A stretch of DNA of 64,000 nucleotides from positions 45,206-109,205 of the forward strand of contig CATQHI010000026.1 in the NCBI GenBank assembly GCA_958295895.1. The letters are read 5' to 3'. The position numbers and the translations under genes were made by a program. Within the stretch, counting starts at the first letter, position 1. Every line of letters begins with the position of its first letter. Of this stretch, positions 11,001 through 19,555 are shown one piece after another. A model generated the notes under the pieces. That model was not told the DNA's origin and searched no databases. It saw nothing but the letters and a program-made list of their open reading frames with translations. This DNA comes from Saprospiraceae bacterium. GTDB taxonomy: Bacteria > Bacteroidota > Bacteroidia > Chitinophagales > Saprospiraceae.

Positions 11001-11279
11001 GATGCTTACTTCCGCAGCAACCAAACGGAGCGGGTAGCAGACGTGATCACCACCCTGGCACAGAACACCGCCGAGCGGCTGCGTTTCTACGAGAGCCTGG
11101 AACCGGAAGTGCTGGCGCAGAGTTCCTACAGCATGGAACAACGCCAGGGGCAGTTCATCGCCCAGCAACTGCTACTGCAGCTACAGGGCAGTGAGAACAC
11201 GGAGCTGACCCAGCGGGTGCAGCAGCTCCTACAGGACTACCTCTACCTGGCCAAGCCCCAGGAGCAGACGCCGGGATAG
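8028..11279 (+). CDS. DUF2723 membrane protein, GT-C fold mannosyltransferase-like (GT117)
   Basis: This 1083-residue protein has an N-terminal membrane region with about 12 helices (to roughly residue 670) and a large C-terminal periplasmic part. The first loop has LWDVGEFILGAYKLQVVHPP, with acidic residues where GT-C glycosyltransferases place their catalytic base. After the membrane region come ERDYVLVGSF and GDNDTYPLWYAQEVEGIRTD, hallmarks of the Bacteroidota DUF2723 family. The human relative TMEM260 is an O-mannosyltransferase, so protein glycosylation is a reasonable but unproven role. The last 250 residues are helical and TPR-like. An SLC12-type transporter gene starts seven bases downstream. 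Confidence 0.87.
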   Translation: MGKLHRLHQLTGWVVFLLTATVLLLSVERTGSLWDVGEFILGAYKLQVVHPPGAPLFLLIGRMFAGLGGLLSDDPAFIAAFVNGMSALCTAFGATFVCWATIRLSLLALTGRDERTEIGGGQVIAVAGSGLVAGLSVAFTTSVWFSAVEGEVYAMSFFFTCMTVWAAIRYYTTPRDRDYLAYRWLIFSIFCIGMSSGVHLLSILALPFITLLFYLRERGQVFLTRVAKIVGYLFAASLLLTSGGFAGKLIGMGAVAGATYFLGRRKLPHWAQFIAAAACGVLMIGIIQTLVIIGVPAVWQWFEIGMVNAGLPVHIGILPTLLAYGGLLYLAFRYAHKHHDQGVQLAAMGIATILIAYSVIAVVIIRAGAKTPVNMNNPDNVTGLLPYLNREQYGERSLIYGPQFEAQIVATPLTDRYGLVNGKYEYTNYKIDAEYEKNKQMFFPRMYDGTQGRPSLYKRWMGLDPSQPLPAGRPNQLDNIRFLFNHQIGWMYWRYFMWNFSGRQNGQQGYYSWDESSGNWITGIKFLDELRLGNLDELPSEFKNDPSRNVYYMLPFLFGILGLFWHSGKRGEEFLALLALFVIMGLGIIIYTNQPPNEPRERDYVLVGSFMVFCMWIGMAVPAIYEFVKTRFRAKGAGTAVAVSLLVLVAPALMVSQNWNDHNRSGHTAARDYAHNFLESVDENAIIFTYGDNDTYPLWYAQEVEGIRTDVRVVNLSLIAVDWYIDLLRYQMNDSPVIDLQLTEDQTRGKLRNNVQFYNPQLPQGTSCQQAPPVTLEQFMNEIATDKNLVEQRSGRVVETTYSSCNVSLRIDPAKLAQAPWLTPAGKPVVQSIPLRIDPRNIQKDEIAILDIINSNFYKRPIYFAVTANPAKYLGLEDYMQLEGLALQLTATRTPSEVERYQNVGPGGVDIDKNYDLIMNKWTWGNFDKVDTYVNTSYAPAVQSMRGVMLRTMDELMQRGDTERALEIGDKYFASFPDMNFPFYYEAFIMLDAYFRSNQTERVADVITTLAQNTAERLRFYESLEPEVLAQSSYSMEQRQGQFIAQQLLLQLQGSENTELTQRVQQLLQDYLYLAKPQEQTPG

Positions 11280-11286
11280 GCCCACG

Positions 11287-13668
11287 ATGGACAAGCAAAA
11301 GTTTGGTACCGCGCCGGTCTTCTTTACGGCCATTTCCACCATCCTGGGGGCAATCATGTTCCTGCGCTTTGGCTTTGCCGTGGGTATGGTGGGGCTGGCG
11401 GGCACTATCGGCATCATCCTCATTGGCCACGCCGTGACCATCCCCACCGCCATGGCCATCGCCGAGATCGCCACCAACCAAAAGGTGGAGGGGGGCGGCG
11501 AGTACTACATCATCTCGCGTAGTTTCGGGCTGGTGATCGGCTCCACGATCGGTATGGCGCTGTTTATGTCGCAGGCGATCTCGGTGGCCTTTTACATTAT
11601 GGCCTTCACCGAGGCCTTTAAGCCCTTAATCGATTGGCTCCGGGAAACGTACATCCTGCTGCCTTGGGTGGATACGCTGCTGGGCTATCCACAAACCATC
11701 GGCATCCCGGCCCTCCTGCTGCTGACCCTGCTGATCCTAACCAAGGGAGCCGACCTGGGGGTCAAGGTGCTCTATACCGTAGTGGCTACGCTGGCCCTAG
11801 CGCTACTGGCCTTTTTCGTGGGCACCACGGACTATGCGCAGAAGAACTCCGTAGCCTTTTTCAACAGTTACACGGCCGACGCCGAAGTGACGGCTGAGGT
11901 GCTCGACGGTTTGGTCACAGGGCCCCAGCGGAGCTCGGGTACGGATACGGCCTACTACCCGGGGGGGGAAGTGGTGGCCCGGGCGGCCGATCCGCCCCCC
12001 ACTACGCCGCCCGCACCTGCGATCCCGCACCTTAGCTTCTTTACGGTGTTTGCCATTATTTTTCCCGCCTTTACGGGAATGACGGCCGGGGTAGGGCTAT
12101 CGGGTGACCTGCGCGATCCAGGCCGCTCCATTCCCCGGGGCACGCTGGCCGCTACGATCGGGGGCATGATCGTATACCTATTTATGGCCTGGAAGCTGGC
12201 CGCCTCCGCACCCCCCGCCGCACTGGCCGATACGACGAATCTCATCATGGCCGACATCGCCTGGCAGGGCTGGTGGATCATCCCCCTGGGGCTGGCGGCG
12301 GCTACGATCTCCTCGGCGCTGGGCTCGATCCTGGTGGCTCCGCGTACGCTGCAGGCCATTGCGGCGGACAATATCTTTCCCGCCCGGGGCATCAACCACT
12401 ACCTCTCCCGCGGTAAGGGCGAACGCAATGAGCCCTACAACGCCAGCCTAATTACGGTCGTGCTAGCCGCTTTTTTCATCTTACTGGGCGCGCTGGATAG
12501 TGTAGCGGAGATCATCTCCATGTTCTTCATGGTCACCTACGGCTCGCTCTGTCTGATCAGCTTCCTGAACCACTTCGCGGCCGATCCCAGCTACCGGCCC
12601 ACCTTCCGCTCGAAGTGGTACGTATCGCTCTTCGGGGCCCTGGCGTGCTTCGGGCTGATGTTCTTCATGAACTCTACGTATGCCGCGGCGGCGGTCGTGC
12701 TGATCGGGCTGCTCTACGTATACATCGCCTACAGTAACCCCGATAAGCGAAGTCTGGCACTGATCTTTCAGGGGGTGATATTTCAGGTCAGTCGCCGCAT
12801 CCAGATCTTCCTCCAGAAGGCCGACAAGGAGGAGAAGCAGGGCTGGCGGCCCAGTGCTATTGCGGTGAGTAATGCCACCTTCACGCGCCTGGGGGCCTTT
12901 GACTTCCTGCGGTGGATCTCGCAGAAATACAGCTTCGGCACCTACCTGCACTACATCAACGGCTACCTGAGTCACGATACCTCGGAGGCTGCGGCGGTGA
13001 CTAAGGAGCGCATCATCCGGATGGCGGAGGCTACCGAAAGCCGCATCTACGTAGATACGATCGTGTCGCCCTCCTACACCTCGGCAATTGCGCAGATCAT
13101 TCAGTTCCCCGGTATCGCGGGTACGGACAATAATCTGCTGCTGCTGGAGTACTCGAAACAGACCGGCGAGGGGCTGGAGGACATCATCGACAACTTCAAG
13201 CTCATCAAATCGGTCGACTTTAACATCGCCATCCTGGGGCTGTCGGAGCGCGGTTTCGGGCTCAAGCGTACAATCCACGTCTGGATCACCCGGGCACACT
13301 ACGAGAGTGCCAACCTGATGATCCTGCTGGCCTACATCATGACCGGTCACGCTGACTGGCGCAACGCCGAGATCCGGCTCTTTGCCGTCTTTGAGGAGTC
13401 GAAACTGGAGGAGGAGGAGCAGCGCATGTACGACCTGATCGAGACGGGGCAGCTACCGATAAGCCGCAACAACATCGACGTGCTCTGCCGGCAGGACAAT
13501 ACGGACTCCCGCAGCGTGATCGCGCGTAAATCGGGCGAGGCGGACTTGGTCATTCTGGGCTTCCGCGACGAGGCCCTGAAGCGGCTCAAGGGTGAGCTGT
13601 TTGCGGGCTACGAGGAAATTGGGAATGTGCTGTTTGTGAATGCGGCTGGGGAGGTGCAGATCCGGTAG
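11287..13668 (+). CDS. APC-superfamily transporter resembling cation-chloride cotransporters (SLC12)
   Basis: The 793-residue protein has about 12 transmembrane helices in its first 500 residues, opening with the helix-1 motif TILGAIMFLRFGFAVG typical of SLC12 and related amino-acid permeases. A long, Pro-rich external loop lies near residues 200-245, then FPAFTGMTAGVGLSGDLRDP. The C-terminal 270 residues are soluble, ending in a fold with DLVILGFRDEALKRL, like the cytoplasmic domain of cation-chloride cotransporters. It is probably a Na+, K+ or amino-acid symporter. It is seven bases from the DUF2723 gene and should be co-transcribed; a functional link is not obvious. Confidence 0.82.
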   Translation: MDKQKFGTAPVFFTAISTILGAIMFLRFGFAVGMVGLAGTIGIILIGHAVTIPTAMAIAEIATNQKVEGGGEYYIISRSFGLVIGSTIGMALFMSQAISVAFYIMAFTEAFKPLIDWLRETYILLPWVDTLLGYPQTIGIPALLLLTLLILTKGADLGVKVLYTVVATLALALLAFFVGTTDYAQKNSVAFFNSYTADAEVTAEVLDGLVTGPQRSSGTDTAYYPGGEVVARAADPPPTTPPAPAIPHLSFFTVFAIIFPAFTGMTAGVGLSGDLRDPGRSIPRGTLAATIGGMIVYLFMAWKLAASAPPAALADTTNLIMADIAWQGWWIIPLGLAAATISSALGSILVAPRTLQAIAADNIFPARGINHYLSRGKGERNEPYNASLITVVLAAFFILLGALDSVAEIISMFFMVTYGSLCLISFLNHFAADPSYRPTFRSKWYVSLFGALACFGLMFFMNSTYAAAAVVLIGLLYVYIAYSNPDKRSLALIFQGVIFQVSRRIQIFLQKADKEEKQGWRPSAIAVSNATFTRLGAFDFLRWISQKYSFGTYLHYINGYLSHDTSEAAAVTKERIIRMAEATESRIYVDTIVSPSYTSAIAQIIQFPGIAGTDNNLLLLEYSKQTGEGLEDIIDNFKLIKSVDFNIAILGLSERGFGLKRTIHVWITRAHYESANLMILLAYIMTGHADWRNAEIRLFAVFEESKLEEEEQRMYDLIETGQLPISRNNIDVLCRQDNTDSRSVIARKSGEADLVILGFRDEALKRLKGELFAGYEEIGNVLFVNAAGEVQIR

Positions 13669-13693
13669 GAAGCGGGTAAGTACCGTGACGAGG

Positions 13694-14017
13694 CTACGAA
13701 ACCGTCGCGTAAACCTCCTTCACGACATTTGCCGGCACGAGTACACGAAGATGACCGACTAGATGGGGTCCTTCAAAAAGTTCGAGTTTATGCTCAGGTT
13801 GTAGTAAATGGTGTGGAGCTTCCTCAGAGAGAAAATCGCAGGTACCATACCAAACGCCGTGGTCATCCCTGTCGATCAGATGAACGCCTACGCTCCAAGT
13901 GTGCGTGTGATCACGATCTGTAATGGTCGTGGTAGGGAAGTAATTCCCGGGTCCGATGGGGCGGGACCTGCCACCCTGATCTTCAGTTAGCATTGTTATA
14001 GCGGCAAACACTCTCAT
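13694..14017 (-). CDS. Small protein resembling EF-Tu domain 3
   Basis: The 107-residue product starts MRVFAAITMLTEDQGGRSRP, which matches the start of EF-Tu domain 3 (V-x-x-x-x-L-x-x-x-E-G-G-R-x-x-P) and continues as a small beta-barrel with FLSEEAPHHL and a hydrophobic C-terminal strand. It lacks the GTPase domain. Stand-alone proteins of this type occur in many bacteria; I know of no defined function. Its start lies inside the upstream gene (35-base overlap in another frame), so the two are probably translationally coupled. It might be the partner of the upstream protein. Confidence 0.72.
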   Translation of the reverse strand: MRVFAAITMLTEDQGGRSRPIGPGNYFPTTTITDRDHTHTWSVGVHLIDRDDHGVWYGTCDFLSEEAPHHLLQPEHKLELFEGPHLVGHLRVLVPANVVKEVYATVS

Positions 14018-14318
14018 AATTATTTAACGTTGACGACCGTATAGTTGCATGGTCTAAGTGGTGGATCTCTGCGTACCTGGCGGGACCAATACAATCAAGG
14101 TAGCTATCAAAGTGTAGATCTGCAGCTATGGTATCCGGCAATTCAATCTCGACTATGTATACTTTGGATGGGTATACCAACTTGCGGGCCCACTTATGAG
14201 CGTCGGAGAGATTGTCGGCAAACCATTTTCCGAGTAACGAATTCTCGAAAGACCGGAATCCACCAGTTGCTAGGATGTCCTCATACTCCGCTTTACTTAC
14301 GGCTCTGCATAATCTCAT
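13983..14318 (-). CDS. Small protein, possibly ADP-ribosyltransferase-like
   Basis: The 111-residue protein begins MRLCRAVSKAEYEDILATGG and contains NSLLGKWFADNLSDAHKWAR and GPARYAEI. The order Arg near the start, a Trp-Phe-Ala strand followed by an acid, and a late Glu recalls ADP-ribosyltransferase folds of the Tpt1/DarT type, but I cannot confirm it. The last 35 bases overlap the start of the EF-Tu-domain-3-like gene. GC content is lower than in the neighbours, which suggests transfer. A toxin-immunity or effector role is one possibility, not shown. Confidence 0.65.
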   Translation of the reverse strand: MRLCRAVSKAEYEDILATGGFRSFENSLLGKWFADNLSDAHKWARKLVYPSKVYIVEIELPDTIAADLHFDSYLDCIGPARYAEIHHLDHATIRSSTLNNYESVCRYNNAN

Positions 14319-14355
14319 CTCCTTGTTTACCGTAAAGTAACAACAACCCCACGCA

Positions 14356-14832
14356 GTGCCAGAGTTATCAATCCGTTACGAAACCTTCCCCGATCCACAG
14401 GTCCTCTCTGCTGCTGACCAAGCCCTCCTCACCGCCGCCACCGCCGCCCTCCCCCACAGCTACTCTCCCTACTCCAACTTCAAGGTAGCCGCCGCCGCCC
14501 GCCTCGAAGATGGCACCGTGGTGGCTGCTGCCAACACCGAAAATGCCGCCTACCCCATGTGTATCTGCGCCGAGCCGAATACGATGGCTGCGGCGGCCGC
14601 CCTACGTCCGGGTAAGCCGGTGGTGGCCATGGCGATCACCGTGCGGGCACCCGGTCGTATCCTGAGTGCGCCGGCTAGCCCCTGTGGCTCCTGCCGGCAG
14701 ATCCTGAGTGAGCACGAGAGTCGGTTCGGGCATAAGATGCGATTGATTTTGCGGGCGGAGACGGGGCCGGTGTACGTGTTTGACTCGGCGAGTGATCTAC
14801 TGCCGTTTGGGTTTAGTGGGGAGCTGCTGTAG
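14356..14832 (+). CDS. cdd: Cytidine deaminase
   Basis: This 158-residue enzyme deaminates cytidine and deoxycytidine in pyrimidine salvage. The N-terminal SYSPYSNFKVAAAA is the substrate-binding segment. The zinc site is CICAEPNTM (Cys ligand and catalytic Glu) together with SPCGSCRQIL (two Cys ligands); three cysteines fit the homotetrameric class. FGFSGELL closes the C-terminal pocket. The start is GTG, since no ATG precedes the conserved region in frame. The M1 peptidase gene begins nine bases after the stop codon. Confidence 0.93.
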   Translation: MPELSIRYETFPDPQVLSAADQALLTAATAALPHSYSPYSNFKVAAAARLEDGTVVAAANTENAAYPMCICAEPNTMAAAAALRPGKPVVAMAITVRAPGRILSAPASPCGSCRQILSEHESRFGHKMRLILRAETGPVYVFDSASDLLPFGFSGELL

Positions 14833-14841
14833 CTTCACCCC

Positions 14842-17658
14842 ATGCGTACCGCTCTGCTTCTCCTCCTAGCGTCCACCTGGCTCACCGCCCAATCCGACTA
14901 CTTCCAGCAGGAGGTGAACTACGACATCGAGGCGCGCCTCGACGAGTCCACCTACACCCTGGACTGTGACCTCACGCTACGCTACACCAACCGCGCGCCC
15001 CACCCCCTCGACTCCATTTACTTCCACCTCTGGCCACGGGCCTTCAGCAGCGACGAGACCGCCTTCGCCCGGCAGATGCTCCGCAACGGCAGTACGCGCT
15101 TTCACTTCGCGGCCGACTCGCTGCGGGGTACCCTGGATAGTCTCGATTTCCGGGTCGGTGGGCGGGAGGCGCGGTTTCGCTTTACCGGGCAGGCGGACAT
15201 CGGCGTGCTTTACCTACCGGAGCCACTCGCTACCGGTGCTACGGCGACCATCACTACCCCCTTTCGGGTCAGGATACCGGCTAGCTTCAGCCGGCTGGGG
15301 CACGTGGGGCAGTCCTACCAGATCACCCAGTGGTACCCTAAGCCGGCGGTCTATGATCGGGAGGGTTGGCATCCGATACCTTACCTGGATCAGGGGGAGT
15401 TTTATGGTGAGTTCGGGGACTTCCGGGTGCAGCTGACCCTGCCGGAGAACTACGTGGTGGCGGCTACCGGCGTACTACAGGAGGACAGTGAACGGCAGTG
15501 GCTACTCGAGCGGGCGGACAGCACTCAGCGTTCGCTCGCTGACCGCGAGGACCTGGCCCGACGCTACGTAGATGAGCTGTACCCCCGGACCTCACCCACC
15601 GAAAAGACGATCACCTACGTGGCCGAGCGGGTGCACGATTTTGCCTGGTTTGCCGATAAGCGGTTTCAGGTTTTGCACGATACGTTGCACCTGAGCTTAC
15701 GCCGGGGGCCCCTCCCCTCGCCGACGCAGGCGGAAGCGCCGGTGGACGTGTGGGCCTTTTTCACCGAGACGGAGGCTGGATTGTGGAAAAACAGTCTGGA
15801 CTACCTCAAGCGGGCTACCCGGTTTTACTCGGAGCGCGTGGGAACCTACCCCTACCCCCAGGTGACGGGTGTGCAGTCGGCCCTGAGTGCCGGGGCGGGC
15901 ATGGAGTATCCGATGATTACGGTGATCGGACTGAGTGGGAGCGAGTACGGCCTCGATGAAGTACTGGCGCACGAGATCGGGCACAACTGGTTCTACGGTA
16001 TTCTGGGCAGTAACGAGCGCGACCATGCCTGGATGGACGAGGGGCTGAATAGCTACTACGAGGGGCGGTACACGCAGGTGCACTATCCGGAGCGGGACGG
16101 GCGTGGACAGTTTATCCCCGGTCGGGAGGTAGACATCGACGCCCTGGGCTACCGCTTCCTGAGCCGTATGGGCAAGGACCAGGCGCCGGATACGGAGAGC
16201 GATAGCCTGAGTCTGTTCAACTACTTCATGGGCGCCTACAGTAAGCCGGAACTGGTGCTGCAGCAGATCGAGCAGCGGATCGGTCGGGATAGCCTGGACG
16301 CGGCTTTTCAGGAGTACTACCGGCAGTGGCAGTTTCGCCACCCGCGGCCGGCGGATTTCTACGCCGTGCTGAACGAAGATGGGGTGGGCACATACATGCG
16401 TGAGGCGATGGAAAGCACTACGGCGGGGGAATTTAACCGGTCCGGACGGTCACGGCAGGGGAGCGCCGGGTTGAGTCTGGGCCTGATCACGGACCAGGAG
16501 AAGGAGGGTCCGCAACTCTTTGTCACCCCCCTTATCGGGTTCAACGCCAATGATGGCTTTCTGGCCGGCGGGGCGCTGCACAACCGGACGCTGGAGCCGA
16601 AACGGGTGGAGTTTTTGCTGGCTCCACTGTATGGTTTTGGCAGCAAGTCGCTGGCGGGCTTTGCCGGGGCGCGCTACCGCCTTACCCGCCCCACCGACTG
16701 GTTGCAGCGCGTGGTAGTCAGTGCCGGGGTGCAGCGCTTCAGTGACTTCAGGCCTACCGCCCAGCGGCTCGATAGCCTGGGCCTGGTGTATGACTATACG
16801 CGGACGGCGGTACGCTCCGAGTTCGTGCTGGAGCACCCCGCGATCACCCAGCGGAGCAGTAGCGTGTACACCCAGATCATCAACCTGCGGCAGCGGCGGC
16901 CGGCTTTCACCGACGACGGGGAGCTACTCGGTGATGCGGTGACCGTGACCACCAACTTCCTGCGGTTGGGCTACCGGGCCGCGGTGGACCGTAAAATCAC
17001 CCCCGTGACCTACAATCTTAACCTGGAGTACCGTGCCGGTGACCCCGCTGCCTTTCGGGAGGTCAACAACCTACGGCTCGACGGCAGCCTGGAGGGTGGC
17101 TACCTCTACCGGCGGGGCAAGCTCGTCACGGCCCGGCTCTACGGCGGCGTGTTTCTGTACCACACGGAGCGCGACGGGGCCACCTCGCCGGCCTACAGCC
17201 TCTCCCTAGTCGACAACGCCGCCAGCGACTACCGCTACGACGACCTCTACCTGGGCCGCAACCGCAATGGCGGCTACGGTCAGCAACTGGAGCGGCGGCA
17301 GGGCGGCTTCCGGGCGCCGATCGACGCGGCCTTCACCTACGGGCGCAGCAACACCTACCTCACCGCCCTCAACCTGGATGCCGATCTGCCGATTCCGCTG
17401 CCCATCGGCGTGTACTTCGATGCGGGGGTATACGGCTTTCGGCCTACCATCGCCAGCGATCCCACTAACGAGTTTAACTACGTAGCCGGCCTGTCCGTCA
17501 ACATCCTCGACGATCAGTTTCACCTCTATGTCCCATTGCTGGCCGACGCTACCACGAAGAACCTGCTCCAGCAACGCGGTAATTTGGCCGAGCGCCTCGT
17601 TCTTACGCTGAATCTGACTAAGCTCCTTCCCTGGCGCCTCATTGATAACCTCCCCTAG
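14842..17658 (+). CDS. Secreted M1 family metallopeptidase with extended C-terminal region
   Basis: The 938-residue protein begins with a signal peptide, MRTALLLLLASTWLTAQS. An M1 beta-sheet domain precedes GAGMEYPMITVIG, the aminopeptidase GxMEN-like motif in variant form, and the zinc site VLAHEIGHNWFYGILGSNE near residue 377 with the downstream Glu in WMDEGLNSYYE. From about residue 550 the chain is rich in aromatic, alternating beta strands such as those of an outer-membrane barrel or sheet domain. Bacteroidota M1 proteins of this length are common. It likely digests peptides at the cell surface. No type IX sorting domain is seen. Confidence 0.88.
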   Translation: MRTALLLLLASTWLTAQSDYFQQEVNYDIEARLDESTYTLDCDLTLRYTNRAPHPLDSIYFHLWPRAFSSDETAFARQMLRNGSTRFHFAADSLRGTLDSLDFRVGGREARFRFTGQADIGVLYLPEPLATGATATITTPFRVRIPASFSRLGHVGQSYQITQWYPKPAVYDREGWHPIPYLDQGEFYGEFGDFRVQLTLPENYVVAATGVLQEDSERQWLLERADSTQRSLADREDLARRYVDELYPRTSPTEKTITYVAERVHDFAWFADKRFQVLHDTLHLSLRRGPLPSPTQAEAPVDVWAFFTETEAGLWKNSLDYLKRATRFYSERVGTYPYPQVTGVQSALSAGAGMEYPMITVIGLSGSEYGLDEVLAHEIGHNWFYGILGSNERDHAWMDEGLNSYYEGRYTQVHYPERDGRGQFIPGREVDIDALGYRFLSRMGKDQAPDTESDSLSLFNYFMGAYSKPELVLQQIEQRIGRDSLDAAFQEYYRQWQFRHPRPADFYAVLNEDGVGTYMREAMESTTAGEFNRSGRSRQGSAGLSLGLITDQEKEGPQLFVTPLIGFNANDGFLAGGALHNRTLEPKRVEFLLAPLYGFGSKSLAGFAGARYRLTRPTDWLQRVVVSAGVQRFSDFRPTAQRLDSLGLVYDYTRTAVRSEFVLEHPAITQRSSSVYTQIINLRQRRPAFTDDGELLGDAVTVTTNFLRLGYRAAVDRKITPVTYNLNLEYRAGDPAAFREVNNLRLDGSLEGGYLYRRGKLVTARLYGGVFLYHTERDGATSPAYSLSLVDNAASDYRYDDLYLGRNRNGGYGQQLERRQGGFRAPIDAAFTYGRSNTYLTALNLDADLPIPLPIGVYFDAGVYGFRPTIASDPTNEFNYVAGLSVNILDDQFHLYVPLLADATTKNLLQQRGNLAERLVLTLNLTKLLPWRLIDNLP

Positions 17659-17697
17659 TGTGACGCACTCCAGGGGGTTAAGGAGTTAGGGACCCCG

Positions 17698-17705
17698 TAC
17701 CTTTG
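17698..17705 (+). promoter_or_regulatory. -7 promoter box of panB (TACCTTTG)
   Basis: TACCTTTG matches TAnnTTTG exactly and ends four bases before the panB ATG. At this spacing transcription should begin at or beside the A of the start codon, giving a leaderless mRNA. Confidence 0.65.
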
Positions 17706-17709
17706 CCCC

Positions 17710-18531
17710 ATGAGCGTACACCAACCCAGCGACGTCAAGCGCATCACCACCCACACCCTGCAGGCGATGAAGCGGGCCGGGGAGAAGATCGCGATGCTGA
17801 CCGCCTACGACTTCAGTATGGCGCGCATCCTGGATGCGGGAGGGGCCGACGTGCTGCTGGTGGGCGACTCGGCCAGCAACGTGATGGCCGGCCACGAGAC
17901 TACGCTGCCGATCACGCTCGACCAGATGATCTACCACGCGGCCAGCGTCGTACGGGGCGTGCAGCGGGCACTGGTGATCGTGGACCTGCCCTTCGGTACC
18001 TACCAGGGCGATAGCAAGATGGCCCTCAAGTCGAGCATCCGCATCATGAAGGAGAGCGGGGCACATGCCGTGAAGCTGGAGGGCGGACAGGAGGTGGAGG
18101 AGAGCATCCGCCGCATCCTCAGTGCCGGCATCCCGGTGATGGGCCACCTGGGGCTGACGCCGCAGTCGATCTATAAGTTCGGCACCTACACCGTGCGGGC
18201 CAAGCAGGAGGCCGAGGCCCGTCGCCTCCTGAAGGACGCTAAGATGCTCGAAGAGCTGGGCTGCTTCGGGATGGTACTAGAGAAAATTCCGGCCGAACTG
18301 GCGCAGCGGGTCAGCGAGAGTATCGAGGTGCCTACCATTGGCATTGGCGGGGGGATGCACTGCGACGGGCAGGTACTCGTGACCCAGGATATGCTCGGCA
18401 TCACCAAGGACTTTCACCCCCGCTTCCTGCGCCGCTACGCCGAGTTGTTTGGGGTAATCCAGGGCGCTACGGAGGCCTACGTGAAGGATGTCAAGGCCCG
18501 GGAGTTCCCGAACGACAAGGAGCAGTACTAG
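17710..18531 (+). CDS. panB: 3-methyl-2-oxobutanoate hydroxymethyltransferase
   Basis: This 273-residue enzyme makes ketopantoate from alpha-ketoisovalerate and methylene-tetrahydrofolate, the first step of pantothenate and CoA synthesis. Characteristic segments are [39 protein letters not shown] with the metal-binding Asp, VKLEGG, and [16 protein letters not shown]. Length is standard. The mltG ATG follows the TAG stop with no gap, so the two genes share a transcript. Confidence 0.95.
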   Translation: MSVHQPSDVKRITTHTLQAMKRAGEKIAMLTAYDFSMARILDAGGADVLLVGDSASNVMAGHETTLPITLDQMIYHAASVVRGVQRALVIVDLPFGTYQGDSKMALKSSIRIMKESGAHAVKLEGGQEVEESIRRILSAGIPVMGHLGLTPQSIYKFGTYTVRAKQEAEARRLLKDAKMLEELGCFGMVLEKIPAELAQRVSESIEVPTIGIGGGMHCDGQVLVTQDMLGITKDFHPRFLRRYAELFGVIQGATEAYVKDVKAREFPNDKEQY

Positions 18532-19554
18532 ATGAAAAAGCTGATTGCCCTTCTACTCCCCGTCGCACTAGCGGTGGCTGGTTTTGCTTACTACCAAGTG
18601 ATGGTCGTGCCGGTGGTACCCCGGGATGGCGGACCGGTGACCGTCCAAATCCCCACCGGCAGCAGCTACGAGCAGACCATGGATAGTCTGGCCACCCACG
18701 GCGTAGCCCCCAACCGGCTGTTTTTCGACCCCCTGGCCGAGCGGATGGAATTTAAACGGAAGCGGATGCGCTCGGGCCGCTTTACCCTGGCACCGGGCAC
18801 GAGCAGCGTCGGCCTCATCCGCAACCTCCGCAGCGGTGCCCAGGCCACCGTTGACGTGGTGCTCACCACCGAGCGCGAACCCATGAACGTAGCCGCCAAG
18901 GTAGCCCGCTTCCTGGAGCCCGACAGCCTGGCCTTCCAACGGCTATTTCAGGACACGGCCTTCATCGATAGCATCGGCTATACCCCCGAAACGCTACAGA
19001 CGCTCTTCATCCCCAACACCTACGAGATGTACTGGAACGCCACGCCCCGCGATTTCGTGGCGCGCATGGTGAAGGAGCACGAGCGCTTCTGGCGCAGCAA
19101 CGATCGCCTGGAAAAAGCCGCCGCCCGGGACCTCTCTCCCGCCGAGGTCTACACCCTAGCCAGTATCGTCGAAAAGGAAAGTCTGCAGGCCAGCGAGCGG
19201 CCCCGCATCGCCGGCGTGTACCTCAACCGCTTGCGCATCGGCATGCCCCTCCAGGCCGATCCCACCGCCGTATTCGCCACCCGCGAGTTCGACGTAGGGC
19301 GGGTGCTGTACCGCCACATTGAGTTCGATAGCCCCTATAACACCTATGTGTACCGGGGGCTGCCCCCGGGGCCGATCACCATGTCCAGCGCAGGAAGTAT
19401 CGACGCGGTGCTTACTCCCGAGCAGCACGATTTCCTCTACTTCTGTGCCCGCGGAGACGGCAGCGGACTGCACAATTTCGCCAGCACCGGCGCCGGACAC
19501 GCCCGCAACATCGCCATCTACGTCGCCAACCTCAAGGCTCGGGGCATCCGCTGA
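18532..19554 (+). CDS. mltG: Endolytic transglycosylase MltG
   Basis: The 340-residue protein has a single N-terminal membrane helix (residues 2-24) and a YceG domain. The catalytic Glu is in LASIVEKESLQ, followed by AGVYLNRLRIGMPLQADPT, the signature of MltG. It cleaves nascent peptidoglycan strands and terminates glycan elongation. It starts directly after the panB stop codon. The coupling with panB has no obvious functional reason. Confidence 0.94.
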   Translation: MKKLIALLLPVALAVAGFAYYQVMVVPVVPRDGGPVTVQIPTGSSYEQTMDSLATHGVAPNRLFFDPLAERMEFKRKRMRSGRFTLAPGTSSVGLIRNLRSGAQATVDVVLTTEREPMNVAAKVARFLEPDSLAFQRLFQDTAFIDSIGYTPETLQTLFIPNTYEMYWNATPRDFVARMVKEHERFWRSNDRLEKAAARDLSPAEVYTLASIVEKESLQASERPRIAGVYLNRLRIGMPLQADPTAVFATREFDVGRVLYRHIEFDSPYNTYVYRGLPPGPITMSSAGSIDAVLTPEQHDFLYFCARGDGSGLHNFASTGAGHARNIAIYVANLKARGIR

Positions 19555-19555
19555 G

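Noticed and set aside
12481..13350. A 289-codon open frame antisense to the SLC12-type transporter
   Set aside because: Antisense shadow of a clear membrane transporter with no recognisable domain.
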